Counted from the stretch's first letter, positions 48,095 to 62,185 are shown. The stretch: 64,000 bases of DNA from Vermamoeba vermiformis (GCA_045837725.1 JBEWZL010000091.1:1-64000); one strand, 5' to 3'. The notes: generated by a model not told the origin, from the sequence alone. A program made the numbers and translations.

Positions 48095-51000
48095 TTACGA
48101 GAACAAGTCAATCAAGTCATCGGCAGTCAGCTTGGTGGAGATTTCGGACTTGCGCAGAGCTCCTTCAGCGAGCTTTCTCTTCTTTTCTTGCAGCGCGAGA
48201 ATGCGGTCTTCGACAGAGTTTTGTATGGTGAATCGGATCACGTGCACAGGTTTGGTTTGGCCGACACGATGCACACGGTCAATGGCTTGTTCTTCAGCTG
48301 CTGGATTCCACCAAGGATCCAACAGGAATACGTTGTTAGCTTCAATCAAGTTCAAACCAAGACCTCCTGCCTTCAGAGACATGAGCAGAATGGTGATGTC
48401 CTCTTTCTCTTTAAAGGCGTCAATTTGTTGTTTGCGCTTTTGAATATTCATCGAGCCGTCCAAGCGAGAGAATGTCCAACCATGCTCTTTGAGCGGGTAT
48501 TCAATCAAGTCTAACATGCTCGTCCATTGGCTGAAAATAATGGACTTGCACTTGGGATCTTTTTCTTTAACTTTCTTTAGCTCTTCCAACAACGCTTTGA
48601 CCTTTGTGCTCGATTTAATGGCTCGTCCAGGCATTACGTTGAAAGATCCGATATCAATGTCCAAGTTGTTTGATTTGACGACGTAAGGCTTCATCGAATC
48701 CTCCTTCTGCGGAACAGTTAATTTCACGAAGCAAGAGAGCGTACAATTACTTACCAAATCAGCATTGCACACAGGACAAGCAAAACTAGCAGTGCCCTTT
48801 TCGATCTTAATTTGATTGGTGTTGTTTGCCGTTGCATCGGACTTTGGGTCGTCATCAGTCTTCTTCGTCTTGACGCACGACTTGCAGAACACGTGCTTGC
48901 ATGAACTGATGACGGGGTCTTCAAGTACGTCATTGCAAACTGGGCACACCGTCACTGCACTCTCTTTGGAGTCGTCTTTCTTGGTTTCAGCTTCTTTTTC
49001 TTGGGGTTTATCGTCCTTGCTCTTCTCATCTTTCTTCTCATCACTGTCGTTGTTGTTGCTTGACTTCTCGGGCGTCGTATCTTTCTTGCCTTTCATCTTG
49101 CTTCCTTTCTCGGTTGTCTTTTTGTTCTTGCTTGCGCGCGTTGTGACTTTAGTCTTCTTTTCCTCGACATTACCAAGGAGCACTTGTCCTTTGACTGCTA
49201 AATAGGGGTGATCGCAGGCTTGACGTAGCCTCAGCAACAGCACCAAGATGTGCGTGTAGTTTTGAATAATAGTGCCTGACTTGACATAGTCATCGAATTC
49301 GACTTTGGACTTGGCATACATGGCTTGATAAATATCGTCCTCCTGCAACAGCGAAGTTAGTGTCTTGTTTTGGAAGGTCGTGATTTATGTTACTAGTCGT
49401 ACCTCTTTAGAGAAGGCATCGGCTCTAAGGATGACGTTTCGTTCAGGAAGTGTTAGGATTGGTTTGCCATCAATTTCCATGTCCTTAGTTCGGCAGATCA
49501 AAATTGGATGCAAAATCGATTGAAGCAAAGCAAATCCCTTTTGAGTCAATCTGTCGGCAATAGATGACTTCCAGAACGAGTAGTCAGCGTAGGGACTGTA
49601 CTGCAAGAACTTCAACAAGCTGTACAAGTCGTCCAAGCTGTTTTGGATGGGAGTGCCCGTCATAGCCCATCTTTTCTTGGCATCGAGAGCGCAACACGCA
49701 CGTGCTTGACGCGTCGCTCTGTTTTTGATAGAGTGCGCTTCGTCTAAAACAACGCGGTACCATTTGACTTTCTGTGAAGGACCAAGCGGATCCGTTTCCA
49801 CTAAGGCAATGAATTAGCAACTGATTAATAGTTAGCCTAAAATATACCTTTGGGGTACTCGCTCGCAATTGTAGCATACGTGCTGATAACAACATCGTAT
49901 TCTGCGAGTTCTTTTGCACTCTTTGAGCGTGTTTGTCCGTGGTGAATTCTCACTTTGCTGTGAGGGTTGACGTTAGCATGTTTGGACTTGATGTTTGAGG
50001 TACTTACAAAAGACCATCAGCGGACTTGGTGGTAATTTCTTTGTACCACTGACTGACGCAAGACAACGGGCAGATAATGAGCGTAGCTTTGCGTTTGGGG
50101 TCTGGTTGTTTGGCTTTCGATTTTCCTTTGACACGCTCGGCTTCAGCAGCGGGAGTATTGTGGATGATGCACGAGAGCATTTCACTGGAAGAGTCGTTAG
50201 TTATCCTGAAGGACCAGACCATAAGAAATAACATACATAGTTTTGCCCAAACCCATTTGGTCCGCAACAATGCCACCAGCAGGCTCCATGCCCTCTCGCT
50301 TCGTCATCCACGCAAGCGCTTGTTTCTGGTACTTGAACAGCGGAACTTTAAGATCTTTCGGCGTATCGAGTTCGTCTTTGAGTTCTTTTGGACTCTGCAA
50401 GATCTTATTGACGAGGGACTGCACTGGTTGGGAGGTGTATTGCGGTTGTGCATCAATGCGAAGAGGAGCTTCGGGTTTGTTGGAAATGCTCGGTACTGCG
50501 TGCACATTGTTAGATTGACTCCACTGAGAACGAAAACGACTTACGGTCGGGAGTGTGAGTCAGCAGATCAGTTGTAAGTCCAGACATCATCGTTGAAGAC
50601 AAGATTGACGAGATGGAATCAATGCTCGGCAACTCTCCCGAGGCTGTCGAGTTCGGTGAATTACCAAACGAAGTTGTGGACATAAGTGGCTTGGACCCTA
50701 GATCGTGCCATCGTTAGCAAAAAAGAAAGTAATCCTTGGGCTAACGTACGTTTTGAATCTTGTGCTGCGATAAAAGAGGCCCAGTCTGTCTTGAACGGAT
50801 TTTCGTTGCCAGTAGTTTCAGTAAACGCTGAAACAGAATTAAGTTAGTTTAACGAAGCTGCACAGGTTCGCATCATACGTTTCTTTACGGGTATACTATG
50901 ACCACTGCCGATATTGAGTTCAATGTGCCTTGGCGGCGCTGGATCCAACTGAACGAGACCTTAGCGCCAAATGCCTTATAGAATTAGTACTTACGAATGG

Positions 51001-52664
51001 TGCAAACAATTCTTTCATCACGGGGTCGGTAGCCTTGCTCGGGTCAAATGTTGGCATGATACCAGAGAGCTGTGCAGCCCCGACCAGTGGAGGCTTTGGC
51101 TGTGAAGTAGGCAGAGGGTACGGCAACGTAACCACAACCTTTGGAGGTCGAGGAGGCTCGGGCTTGATAGGAACTGTAGGAGGCGTCGTGGCCTGTTGTT
51201 GAGAAGCAGTGTCTAGTGAAGAGATTGTCTGCGTGTTATTCAGAACTTGTTTGAGCATCTCATCGGTCTCCATCATCGACTTGCGAATACGCTCGACAAA
51301 ATCTTCGTCTTCAGCTTCAGTCGCATTCAGCTTCTCTGCAATCTTGCGCAACTCTTCTGCTGACACTTCTCGTTTAATGACTCCGTCGACCTTCTGTTTC
51401 TTGGCGGCTGGTTCTTCGTCTTGAGAATCAATAATTTCTTCCACCTTCCGCTTTTGTCCAGTCAACGTTCCATTTTCAGCCATGTCGTTGTCAACGATAA
51501 CCACCTCGTCATCGCTCGTGTGATTGAGAGTGCTCGATTGAGGGACTTGTGTTTGTTCATCGTTCACCAAGTCCAGCAACTCTTCCATGAGCTGACTCTC
51601 GTTTTGTTGGGAGAACTGTTCTTGACTCTGCTCCACGGAGAATTCATTGCCTTTCAACGCCTCGAGAGCCAACAGCAGCTTGCGTCGCAATTCAGGATCG
51701 TTTATTTGAAGTACTGACTCGAGGTCATCTTCAGATAAGCTTTCCAATATCTCGCCATCAATGCCTTCCTCTTCAAGGTTCTTTTTGTAATCTTTAGCAT
51801 CAGGAAAGTTCATCTCGAACCAAGCAGTGACCTCATCGACACTCCAATCTGACAGTGGTTTCTTTGGCTGCAGGGACTTGTTAGATAAACGTAAATCACC
51901 TCACTGACTCACTTTCTGCATTGATTCGTTCAAAATTTCAATTTCTGGTTCAACTTCTTCGTGGTCGACGACAACACGGGGGGACGCTATGTCTAAAATA
52001 AAAATGAATAAACTCGGCTAACAACCGTAGGTAGTGTACCTTTCGGATTAATGAACGTGTACACCAGATCCGAAGCTGGATTGTGTACTGGGGCACCAAC
52101 TTCATGATTTACCACGCCACCGAACACAATGATATCATTATGCCTAAAATACGATATCAGTATTTGATACAAAGCAGAAAGCAGTGACGTACTTCAATAT
52201 AGCTTCTTTGACGCGAATTCCATTTACAGCTAGACCGTTCAAACTGTTGTTGTCGGTAAGTTTGTATTGAATATTATCACCATCTTCGATGCGTTCGATA
52301 ATAGCGTGGACTCGCGATATCAATTTTGGCATTTTCGGAGAATCAAGTACGCTGGCCGGATGTCAGTAATCTATTGACGAATAGTGCAATACAGATGCTT
52401 ACATATCGCTAGCTTGTGACAATCTACCAAGTTTGAGCGTTTTTGGTTGCAAATTTATAACCGCAGGCGTATTAGGGCTGGATCGAGGAATTAATATTAG
52501 AATATTTTATTTTATTTGTATTTAGCTAAAATAACCATTGTAAAATATTGCCAGAGTTTTATAATAATTTTAACGATTATTCAGTATTTAATTTTGACTT
52601 ACCCCGCGATCTGAGGGTCAACCAGCTGTAAAAAGGCAAAACTATTATCGTGTGGCGAGTTCAT
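48095..52664 (-). CDS. FHA-SNF2 helicase with RING finger (Rad5/Rad16-like)
   Basis: ATG at 52664 gives MNSPHDNSFAFLQLVDPQIA. The FHA domain follows: LKLGRLSQASD, KMPKLISRVHAIIE with the phosphopeptide-binding SRVH, and NNSLNGLAVNGIRV. The middle has a long Glu-rich linker. The SNF2 ATPase has GGIVADQMGLGKT (motif I) and VVLDEAHSIKNR (motif II). A RING of C3HC4 type (CPVCNDVLEDPVISSCKHVF, then CKSCV and CPVC) sits inside the helicase, as in RAD5, RAD16 and HLTF. The helicase C domain has SIIFSQWTSMLDLIEY and AIDRVHRVGQ. About 1,340 residues over several exons. Likely a DNA translocase and E3 ligase in repair or replication bypass; the FHA may bind phosphoproteins (inference). The Lys/Glu/Asp-rich stretch 48990-49110 lies before the RING. 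Confidence 0.9.
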
Positions 52665-52933
52665 ATTATTCCTACGTTCAAATATCTAATTAACTTGAAT
52701 TTGAAGCGCAGTTGTGGTGCACCCTCGATCTGATTTCTTCGAAGAAAAATATTCGAATAAATAACTTGATTTGCACCACAAAAGATTAGCCTTCTAGTTG
52801 TCTATAATTGGAAGTATGCTCTATTGTGTTTGTTTAAATTTGGTTCTTCACTGAATCGCGCGATTCAACCAGGGCTCGCAGCGGAGATCGAAACCCACGG
52901 CGATTTACACACTCATTTTTAAAAGATTCAGCT

Positions 52934-54801
52934 ATGAGCACCAAAGAAGCAGAAAATTTAGAGCTACTGCAGCACGATCATCATGGCGATGATTGGAAGA
53001 TGGATGTAGCCAAGCTCGGTCCTTTCAAAAAGACAGACGAAGATCTTAAATCAATTAAAGATAAAAAGAAGAAAAAATTCTATAAGAAGCAAAACGAACT
53101 TATTGATGAGCTCGAGAAGATAGAATCTGGAGAGTTGTCGAATAAAAAAGAAGAAGAGCGTATTGGTAAGTTTTTAAACACGAAATATAATATTGACCAT
53201 ACTGCTGGTACCCAAATACGCACGAGGATTTTTTTTATAAAGTTTTGTGGACCAAATGGACAACTTCTGATCAATTTCCAAATCTAGCTCGTCGTGGCCA
53301 AGTTGCTGTCCGTTTGTCCTTCGCCTTGAACGTAGTCTTAATCGGAATAAAATTAGCCATCGTAATTCGATCAGGCTCAATCTCGGTTATCGCATCGGTA
53401 ATCGACTCATGTTTGGACATTGTTTCTGGCTCAATTATTTTCGTAACTAGTTGCTTGATGCGCCGCAAGGTAAGTATCGATGAAAATATCATAACACACT
53501 TCGTTTATATTGGTAAATCTTTGTTTAAATTTCTTTTACGGAGTTTGGTTTGTGCCCATCTAATTTCCTTTTGTGTTTATCGCAGAATAAATATAAATAC
53601 CCGGCCGGAAAGACCCGTTTAGAGCCTCTCGGAATCGTAGTATTCGCAACATGTATGTTTACAGCATCTTTTCAAGTAGTGGTAAGTTGCAAAATACAAA
53701 AATACGGAAATTTGTTCTAATTACGTTCTGTGAACAGACTGAAGCAATCCGACGGCTCATAAACCAGGAACAGACTTTGGAGATTGACATATGGTCTATT
53801 GCTGGTCTTGCCGCTGTCGTACTTATCAAGCTATTTTTGCTTGTGTTTTGTATTACGTACGCTAAAGGAAGCGAATCCGCAGCAGCTTTGGCCCAAGATC
53901 ACCGAAATGACGTTATTTCGAACTCTTTCAGCATTGCAGCGGTATTACTCGCTTTCTACTATGTTTGGTGGTTGGATCCTGCTGGTGGTATGGCAATTGC
54001 TCTTTACATCATGATTAATTGGTAAGTTCCTTAGCTATTCGGAGTTCATGTCATATTCTAACAATAGTATATTAGGGCCATTACTGGTTTACGTATGTTG
54101 CTGTCTCGGAGTTAGTAGATGTTCTTTCTAACGTATTTTTAGGCTTGGTCCGTATGTTAACTGGCAAGGCAGCAAAGCGTGAGTTTGTACAAAAGATCAC
54201 GTTCTTGTGCTGGAATCATCACCCGCAAATCAAGGCCATTGATACCGTCCGTGCGTACCACTTGGCTCACGGTTACTTGGTCGAAGTCGATATCATCCTT
54301 GACGAAGGCATGGCCTTGAAGTAAGTTTTTCCGCATCGATGCGCAGGAATGTGTAACTCAATGACTTCAGGGACGCACACGACATTGGTGAGACTCTTCA
54401 GAACAAGCTCGAGAAATTCCCAGGTAAGCACGCACAATCAATGATGAAACGTGGTTTGCCTAACAGATTTATTTCGTATTTTAGAAGTCGAGCGCTGTTT
54501 CGTGCACTTAGATTACGAAGCGCGCCACGCTCCTGAACACGGCTCTATTTTCGAAGAGACCGAAAAGGAAAAGGCGGCAAGACTGAAGAAGGAAGAGAAG
54601 GCTAAAGCCAAGGCTGAAAAGAAGCAGTCCAATAGCCTTAAGAACAGCACCGAGGATTTGAAGAGCAGCGTTGAATTGAAGACTAGCGGTAGCATTGAAA
54701 TGAAAAAATCAACTTCATCTAGATCAATTTCAGAGCTCTCGGGATCCGAGGAGAAAGAGCGAATCGATGCTCACGCTGGAAAAAAATTGAACAAGGCCTA
54801 A
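52934..54801 (+). CDS. CDF-family (cation diffusion facilitator) metal transporter
   Basis: Starts MSTKEAENLELLQHDHHGDD; a long basic/acidic N-tail with Lys repeats, then transmembrane helices including AVRLSFALNVVLIGIKLAIV, SISVIASVIDSCLDIVSGSI (motif with Asp pair), LGIVVFATCMFTASFQVV, WSIAGLAAVVLIKLFLLVF, and ALAQDHRNDVISNSFSIAAV with the second Asp pair, DHRND. It continues with the cytosolic C-domain (VQKITFLCWNHHPQIKAIDT, AYHLAHGYLVEVDIILDEG) and a Lys/Glu-rich tail ending KKLNKA. The DxxxD sites fit Mn-type CDFs more than the HxxxD of zinc transporters. It probably exports manganese or another divalent ion into an internal compartment (family knowledge). About 500 residues, six exons. 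Confidence 0.9.
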
Positions 54802-55548
54802 TGTAAGCCTATGGTTTGTAAATAAATAGTTTACGATCAGCGGAGTGCCAAATTTCAGTTTGTGATTTCCGTTTTTGTCTCATATTTACAGCGTTTTTGT
54901 TTGCGGCATTATTTGAAGCTCGTGTATACTAAAAGAAACAACAAAGGACAAGCCTTTTTGACGTGTCAAAAGCAGATCTGTATTATTAACAGGCCGATCT
55001 TGTTCCGCACGTCTCGAAGCTTCCTTTTGTGCAGTGTATATTATTTTTATTATTTATATGTATTATTTATGGTATAGAATTAATTAGATATAACAAGGTA
55101 TGTTCCCGCTTTATTTAATGACATACGAATAATAATAAATTACATCCGTCATAATAAATCAAACAAAATATCTACCATTGGTCCAGTTAAATTCTAGAAC
55201 CTACCTGGTCGTTGGTCTGGTTACAGCTCTAAAATTAAGCTGTCCTGTATTCGAAATCTAGAAACTTGCACGAAGGAAATTTGTTCTGAAGCATTACTTT
55301 TGTAGCTTAATGATATCTTATGTATTTAAATTTATTTAATGTCGCGATCTACTCAAATTTAGCCATCTAGATCATCTGATCGTTGCTTTCCCGAGAACAC
55401 TTGATAAATCATTTAACATAAAATATTAAAATAAGAACCTTCTAAAAGAAAACATTGCTTTCCTTATTATTCCTGACGGATGTCATTAAATAGATTTTTT
55501 GGAATTCAATAGAGAGGCACATAATTAACGCTATTTTAGTTTAGAATA
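54802..55548. other. intergenic region, no gene seen
   Basis: About 750 AT-rich bases between the metal transporter and the Roco gene, both on the plus strand. Long A/T tracts and short frames only; no RNA gene, repeat or palindrome seen. Confidence 0.4.
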
Positions 55549-58500
55549 ATGGCCAGCGAAAAGAATGTAAATAGTACGGACGCTAAAGGCGGAGAGGATT
55601 TGCCCGTGGATGTTTCCAATCAAAGGCTCACAAAATTGCCGAATTGGGTCTACAACTCGCATGCCCTGTCCATGCTGAATGCGAAGAATAACAAGTTAGC
55701 TAGACTAGGCAAAAAAATATTCAAATTAACGCGACTGACGCACTTGAACTTGCGTAACAATAATTTGAAGAAGTTGACGCGAGGAAATAGACTGGGTATC
55801 GAGAAGTTAACGTCACTACGGTATTTGGATCTGGGTCAAAATCAACTATCTAGATTACCAGTATCTATAGCGCAATTGGCCCGATTAGATTCTCTCAGTA
55901 TTGATCACAATCATTTAACACAGGTACGGCGCCGAGATCTCGCTGAGTAAATTACGATATTAATAACGGTATTTTTATAGCTTCCTCGAGAGATGGCCAC
56001 AGGGTTATCTAGACTACAGATACTTCATTTGGATTACAACAACATCGGCCCTACTTTGTTCAGTGCGACCAAAGCACGTGAATCTTTTGACGGAGATGAC
56101 AGTTCGGAAGAAGACGAAGAAGAGCCGATGCCAAATCAAACTATTATAACCGCAAATGGAGAGGCGTTTGATATTAGCACGAGCTGGAGTTCAACTCTGA
56201 AGCATCTAAGCGTTTCTTGGAACAGGCTAGTCGAATGCCCGGATGGCTTGGCACGTTTGGCGAGCTTGACTTACTTAGATCTCAGTCACAACCAATTGCG
56301 AGAGCTGCCTGACGACATTGGAAACTTGAGTCTCCTCCACACTCTAATCGCGAGCAGTAATCCGATCGAAACGCTTCCCTCGACCCTTCACAAGTTACAC
56401 AATTCATTGCACACGCTGCACTTGGACTACAATAGGCTTCAGTTCATACCTCCTCAAGTTTATCAACTTACTAAGCTTGCCGAATTGAAACTGAACAACA
56501 ACTTGATCGCTGAAATTGGTCACAACATTTCGCAACTGACGTCATTGAAGGTGCTGCATTTGAATGACAATAGAGTGCGCTACATCCCATTTGAACTCAC
56601 AACGCTACCCGTGGTTCAAAGCGCAGTAGTCGACGTCTCAACAGGCATTCCGCTGACAGATATCAATCAACACGATATTCACAGCATTTTGTCGATGTCT
56701 GAGGAGACTCTGAGTCATAGCAACGAAGCAACTTTTGCCGTGCATCTCGAAGGCAATCCTCTGGAAGACCAAATCCCGCGCGAAGTTCTTAAGCTCGGCA
56801 ATGCTGCTGTGATCTCATTCGTGCGATCAATCAATCAATCCAAAGCAAAGTGGCGCCGTGTCAAGCTGATGTTTGTTGGAGAGGAGAACGTAGGAAAGTC
56901 GACCTTGTTACGTATCTTGACCAGCAAGTTCTCGTCGGATTCTGCGGCCTCCAATTCAGCACAAGGAACAGGCTCCGAGCCTTCGATTTCCAATACTGTA
57001 TCGGTGCTCAACTTACTAGGCTCGTCATCTGCTCCCAGCATACCCGTATCACTAAGTGCTGAGGTACCTACTCCACGTGACTTGAATAAGAAAGCTACAG
57101 TGCGAGACCTTGGCAATTCAGCGGAGAAAAACAAAGCAACTGACGGAATCAAGATTTACGATTGGTTGCCTGAGATGGACGAAGACATAACGAGCACGTT
57201 ATCGCCCGAACAGATGGAAGACCTCAGCAAATATCCGTTGGTTTATTCTTGTTGGGACTTTGCTGGACAGGATGTGTATGTATTTTGATTATTGTTACAG
57301 CAATACGTTTACTAATAATACAAACAGGTACTACCCGACGCATCAATTTTTTTTGAGCGGCCGTTGCATCACATTGCTGATGTTCAACTTGACCGATGTT
57401 AAAGGATCTCGCATCGAGTACTGGTTGAAGGCGATTAAACAACGAGCTGGTGTTGGAGTGGGAGCTCCTGCTTGTCTATTAGTGGGTACTCACCGCGATG
57501 ACAAAAGAGTTGCTGACGAGCGCATTTGGACCGACACTTTGGCCAAGCTGAAGCAGAAATATCAAAGCAAATTCCCGTTCATTAAGGGCTACTTCGCTAT
57601 CAGTTGCAAGAGCTTCAAAGGCATTCGAGAGTTGAAGAACAAAGTCCTCGACTTGACGCTCAGCTCTCGTGTTATGTCACAGCAAGACGTGCCACTTGGT
57701 TGGGTCATGCTTGTCGATCACATCAAGCGAAAGAGACAACAAGAGCAAATAATTAACGTGGCACAATTCGCTCAGTTCGCACGATCATGTGCCGGTGTGG
57801 AAGTACCAGATATTCCGACGTTGGTACGATTCTACAACTCTGTTGGTATTCTGTCATTTTTCGATGACACTAGCGACGACGCGCAATTTTTGAAGTTCAT
57901 CAATATCAACAAACAGCCCAGCAAGAGCACCATGTTAAACGAGTTGGTCATTTTAAATCCTCAATGGATCGCCGATTTGATGTCGACTATCATCACAATC
58001 AAGCACTCGTTTGCAAAGGACGGTGTGTTGATGGAGTCAGATCTGCCTCAGATATGGCGAGACTATCCCACGGCCATGTACGATGCACTGTTGAACCTGC
58101 TGGAGAAGTTCGAAGTGGCTTACAGACTAAGAAATTCCAATTTGATTGTCTCACCTGCTATTACTTTCTTGGCGAAGCTACCAATGCGCTACGAACGAAT
58201 CAAACGCAAGAACAGACCTGGACGTAGCAACACTGTGTTTGCACTCAATTATCAAGACCCAGAAGTACCGGATTCAACAGAAGATATGACCGGTGGACGC
58301 GAGAGAAGTGGCACTGTCATCGTTCATGATTCATTGCCGCCATTTGATATGAGTGCCCTGGAGAGCCCGCCAATCAATGACATTACTAACTCGGTCACGA
58401 AATCTCCTCGGGATAGTCCACTTCGAGAGGCAAGAGATGACGCGGGGTTGAAGAAAGCAACGAAAGGCAGCGCTGCAGTTACACGCACGGATCGAAGCAA

Positions 58501-61500
58501 GAGTTTTGACTTGGGCAAGAAGCACGCGATCACCAGCATTAACTTGACCAACCTGCCAAAGCCTTTCGAGAAGTCCGAGACGTCACCAAAGGAAAAGAAA
58601 GAAAAAGAGAAGGAAAAAGATAAGCGCAAGAGTCCACGAAGAAAACGACGAGACAGCGACTTGGCTCCGCGACGAACCCCGTTGGCGAAGAGTGATAATG
58701 CCGTTCAATCCCTGAGCGCGGAAAAACTGATTTCACCTCCGCTCGTGCAAACCGTGGGATTACCCACTGGCGGATCATTGGACTCCGTTATAGAACAGCC
58801 TTTACCTGCACAGGTTGTAAATTTGAAGACATCGGCCGAGGCTCTTGACGACAGTCTTGAAAGCAGCGTTGATAGCGATATGAGTTCCGATGAAGATCCG
58901 GTCAGTCCAATGAAAAAGAAAAAAGACCGCTCAAAGCGTGAAAAGAAGAAAGAAAAGTCAAAGAAGGCAAAGTTGATCAGAAATTCAAGCGGAAAGATTA
59001 AGATTAGCTCGACTGTGAACTACTCTCCAGAACCCAGAGACGAAACTAAGGCTATTGCTATCAAGGGTGTGTTGAAGAGAACCCCGAGCAGATCCAACAA
59101 CGAAACGCCCGTTGGATCGCCGGCCATGAACACGAGCAGCAGCACGGTGTCTTTTGATGTACGCTCGTCACCCGAGTCAAGCAGCGCGAGTAACAGTGAG
59201 CGAGCTAGTTCCCCAAGAGCGGAGCGCGGACGTGACAGTGCGGGCATTAAGATTGTTGTGCCTTGCCTGTTGCCCAAAGAGCCCAACTTGAAGATGTTTG
59301 ACGCGTTGTGGCCTGAACCATTCGCTGAATTCACTTCCGACCCTGACTCGATCAACTACGATGAAATGTCTGGCAACCTGATCGTATCTATCGATGGAAA
59401 TGATCAAGGCAATTCTCAAGACTTCTTGCATCCCATGGGGCGTGTGTTATTGTTCGACTTCATGCCGTTAGGATTTATGGTAAGTTGAATGGTAGTGGTA
59501 ATTTCCTGGCTAACACCGTGCTTTCAGTCGCGACTTATTGTTAGGACTTTGCAGCTACGACAGATCAAACCACTTTATTTCTGGCGCCATGGTATTATGT
59601 TGGATTTAATCAACGAAGACACTGCTTTTACATCGCGCGGTTTGATCGTGTTTGATGAACTTAATTACAACCTTCACATTCGCATTCGCACCAAAAAGAA
59701 CAAAGAAGGCGTGGACGACAAAGGGTACATCAAACCAGCAGCGCAGTTGATGATGTTGCTCATGGACAACATCAACATTTTGTTGTCTCACTCGTGGTTC
59801 AAATTCTCGAAACAGCCAGAGATCAGAATTCCGTGTTCGCACTGCTTGGAGCAGAAGTTTGATAAGCTCTGGACTGACCCGAATGCCGTGCCCTCAGTCA
59901 TGAACATTTGTTGGTTCACGCTGGAAGAGTGCCTGATGCGAATTTACACGGGTTCCGATCACGTTGTTTGCTCCGTGACTCGACAATCGGAACGCGTCGT
60001 GAACCTCTTCTCTAACAATACTCGCATGCGCAAATTGTACAACAACTACGCACTCAACTCAGGACTTAGGCTCGTACACGACGCGAGAAGAGTAAGACAA
60101 TCCGTTCCCTTTAGTAACGTACACTTACCTTTATATTTTACAGCGTTTTGAACCGACTGTAAAGGCGAACGTACCTCTGTCTGACATTTGCCCTGATTTA
60201 ACGTTCTCGTTTTTGTCGGCAAACTCTGAAAACAACATATCAAGCTTGTTGGTCAACTTCGATGACTTTGTTCTCGAACGAAAGCTCGCAGTTGGTGGTT
60301 TTGCGGAAATTTTTGTTGGCAGACAAAAGCCCAAGGAGTCCGAATACTTCAACGACGACAAAGTATTTGCAATCAAAGTATTGTTGAACCAAATGAAACA
60401 AGTCACTCTGCCACCAAGTCCTCGAAGTGCCCAGCCGACTCCCGAAAAGCCCGCGACAGACACTAACGCTCCTTCAACAGTGCAACCAGTTACACCAGAG
60501 GTCGAAACACCTGCCGTGCAAAACCCAGAACCGAGCGGCACTGTTTCACCTCCGCCTGAGGAAGTCGTTGTCACTAATCAAGAGGTCTCGCAGCAACAGC
60601 TATTGCAGCTTCAGAACTTAGAGCGTGCCAAACAGTCCTTTGCACCACAAGAGGTTACTGGAACTGAAGCTGATGAGCTCATGGATCGAGAGGCCTTTAC
60701 ACTGTTAGGCGAGACTTTCCGTGAATTGCAGCACGAAGTGTTTGTCATGTGTCAACTTCGTCATCCAAACATCGTTACGCTGCACGCATTATCCATCAAC
60801 CCTGTGGCACTGTTCATGGAGTTCTATCCGTTAGGCTCGCTGGACAAGTACTTGAGAGCTGCCATCGAAGGTCGCTCTGCTTCATCATCCCCACGTGGCA
60901 TCGAACAACCAAAGGCGCTGAGCTGGAAGTACCGCGTGAAGGTAGCATTAGATATAGCTCAAGGAATGAACTACTTGCACGGAGAAGACATCATTCATCG
61001 TGATTTGCGATCACCAAACGTGTTGATAACCGACTTAAGCGACGAGGCAGAAGTAGTTGCCAAGGGTATGTATCTAGGATCTCTTTTTGGTTTGAGTGTA
61101 CTAACGGTTGCAGTCACGGACTTCGGAATGGCTCAATATTTAGCTGGATCTCTTTATGGGGGTGATTTTAACGGTACGTTTCCTGTCTGTGTGCCATGAG
61201 CTAATAATTTACGTAGAATGTTGGACTGCACCCGAAGTTCAAGAGGGACAAGAATACAACAACAAGTGCGACGTGTACAGTTTTGGAATCATAATGTGGG
61301 AGTTGTTGCAGATTGGTTATCCATTCATGGAGTTCAACGATAAATATGGCTCTGTGCCACGATCGGAGTTTGCACGTGCTGTCACCAATGGGCTTAGACC
61401 TTCAATTCCAAATAGCGTGCCGGATGAGTATGCCAGCGTTATAACGTAAGTATTATTTAATGCCACAATTTGTTGTATCAACTGTTTTGATTAGGTTATG

Positions 61501-61597
61501 TTGGCAATCAAGCCCAGATCTACGTCCTAGTTTTAGTGAGGTTGCGGAATTGCTTTTGCCCTTGTTGAAAATCTGTGAGAAATGGCTGCCATTGTAA
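55549..61597 (+). CDS. Roco family protein: LRR-Roc-COR-kinase
   Basis: About 1,900 residues over eight or nine exons from MASEKNVNSTDAKGGEDLPV. The first 400 residues are leucine-rich repeats (LTSLRYLDLGQNQLSRLPVS, LASLTYLDLSHNQLRELP). The Roc GTPase follows with P-loop VGEENVGKST, WDFAGQDVYY and THRD. COR domain and a long Ser/Lys-rich linker come next (LKVKKRKSPRRKRRDSD-type). The kinase has glycine loop LAVGGFAEIFVG, FAIKVL, HRDLRSPNVLI, VTDFGMAQ, CWTAPE and CDVYSFGIIMWELL, so it is catalytically complete and TKL-like. A Pro/Thr-rich insert of about 90 residues (TVSPPPEEVVV) lies between beta3 and helix C. Roco proteins typify Dictyostelium and other amoebae and control chemotaxis and cytokinesis. 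Several splice sites are called by eye. Confidence 0.92.
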
Positions 61598-62185
61598 TGT
61601 AAAATTAAAGTTTGTTTGATAAAGCCTTTTGTTGCTGCCTAATAATATAATATAATATTTCGTCGTCTTCGTCGGACTTTTTTCGTTTTTTGTTTTCTTT
61701 AAGTTTTTCCATTTTTTTGTTATTTTCTCTTTCCAACTCGTCGTCATCCAGATCTGTAAATAACCACAAATTTAGAATTTATTGTGAAAAAATTTGCAAC
61801 TATTTTTCCTTACGTTTATTTCTTTTTTATCGCTTTCTGCTTGATTCGCGTTTTCATTTTCGTTTCCTTCGTCTTTATTATAAGAAGATGGCTCGGCATA
61901 GTCTTCACCATTATTTACATCGTTGTTTTCATCTACCGCCGAGCACTTGATCTGCAACCGGATTTACGTTGACCTCGTCGATAGAGCGTTATTATTCGTT
62001 TCAAACACCTCTTCGGGGTTATTAAACTTCGTTATCAGCCAAATGAAAAAGAACAACAAATTCTTGATCGGTGGCAAGACTTTGTTGCTCTTTTACGCCT
62101 ATCGTGTTTGAACACCAAAACTGTACGACCTACTAGTCGCTACTTGATTTTTCTTTCTAGTAACCAATGATAGAAAACAAAGACG
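61598..62185. other. possible acidic/Lys-rich minus-strand gene fragment
   Basis: On the minus strand, 61957-61815 codes MQIKCSAVDENNDVNNGEDY followed by AEPSSYNKDEGNENENANQA, and a likely next exon from 61753 codes LDDDELERENNKKMEKLKEN then KKRKKSDEDDEILYY, ending near 61605. The pieces could be two exons of a charged, disordered protein, but the donor that would join them in frame (GTTGCA) is weak and no upstream start exon is clear. I record it as a candidate only. The stretch 61990-62185 shows nothing further. Confidence 0.3.
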
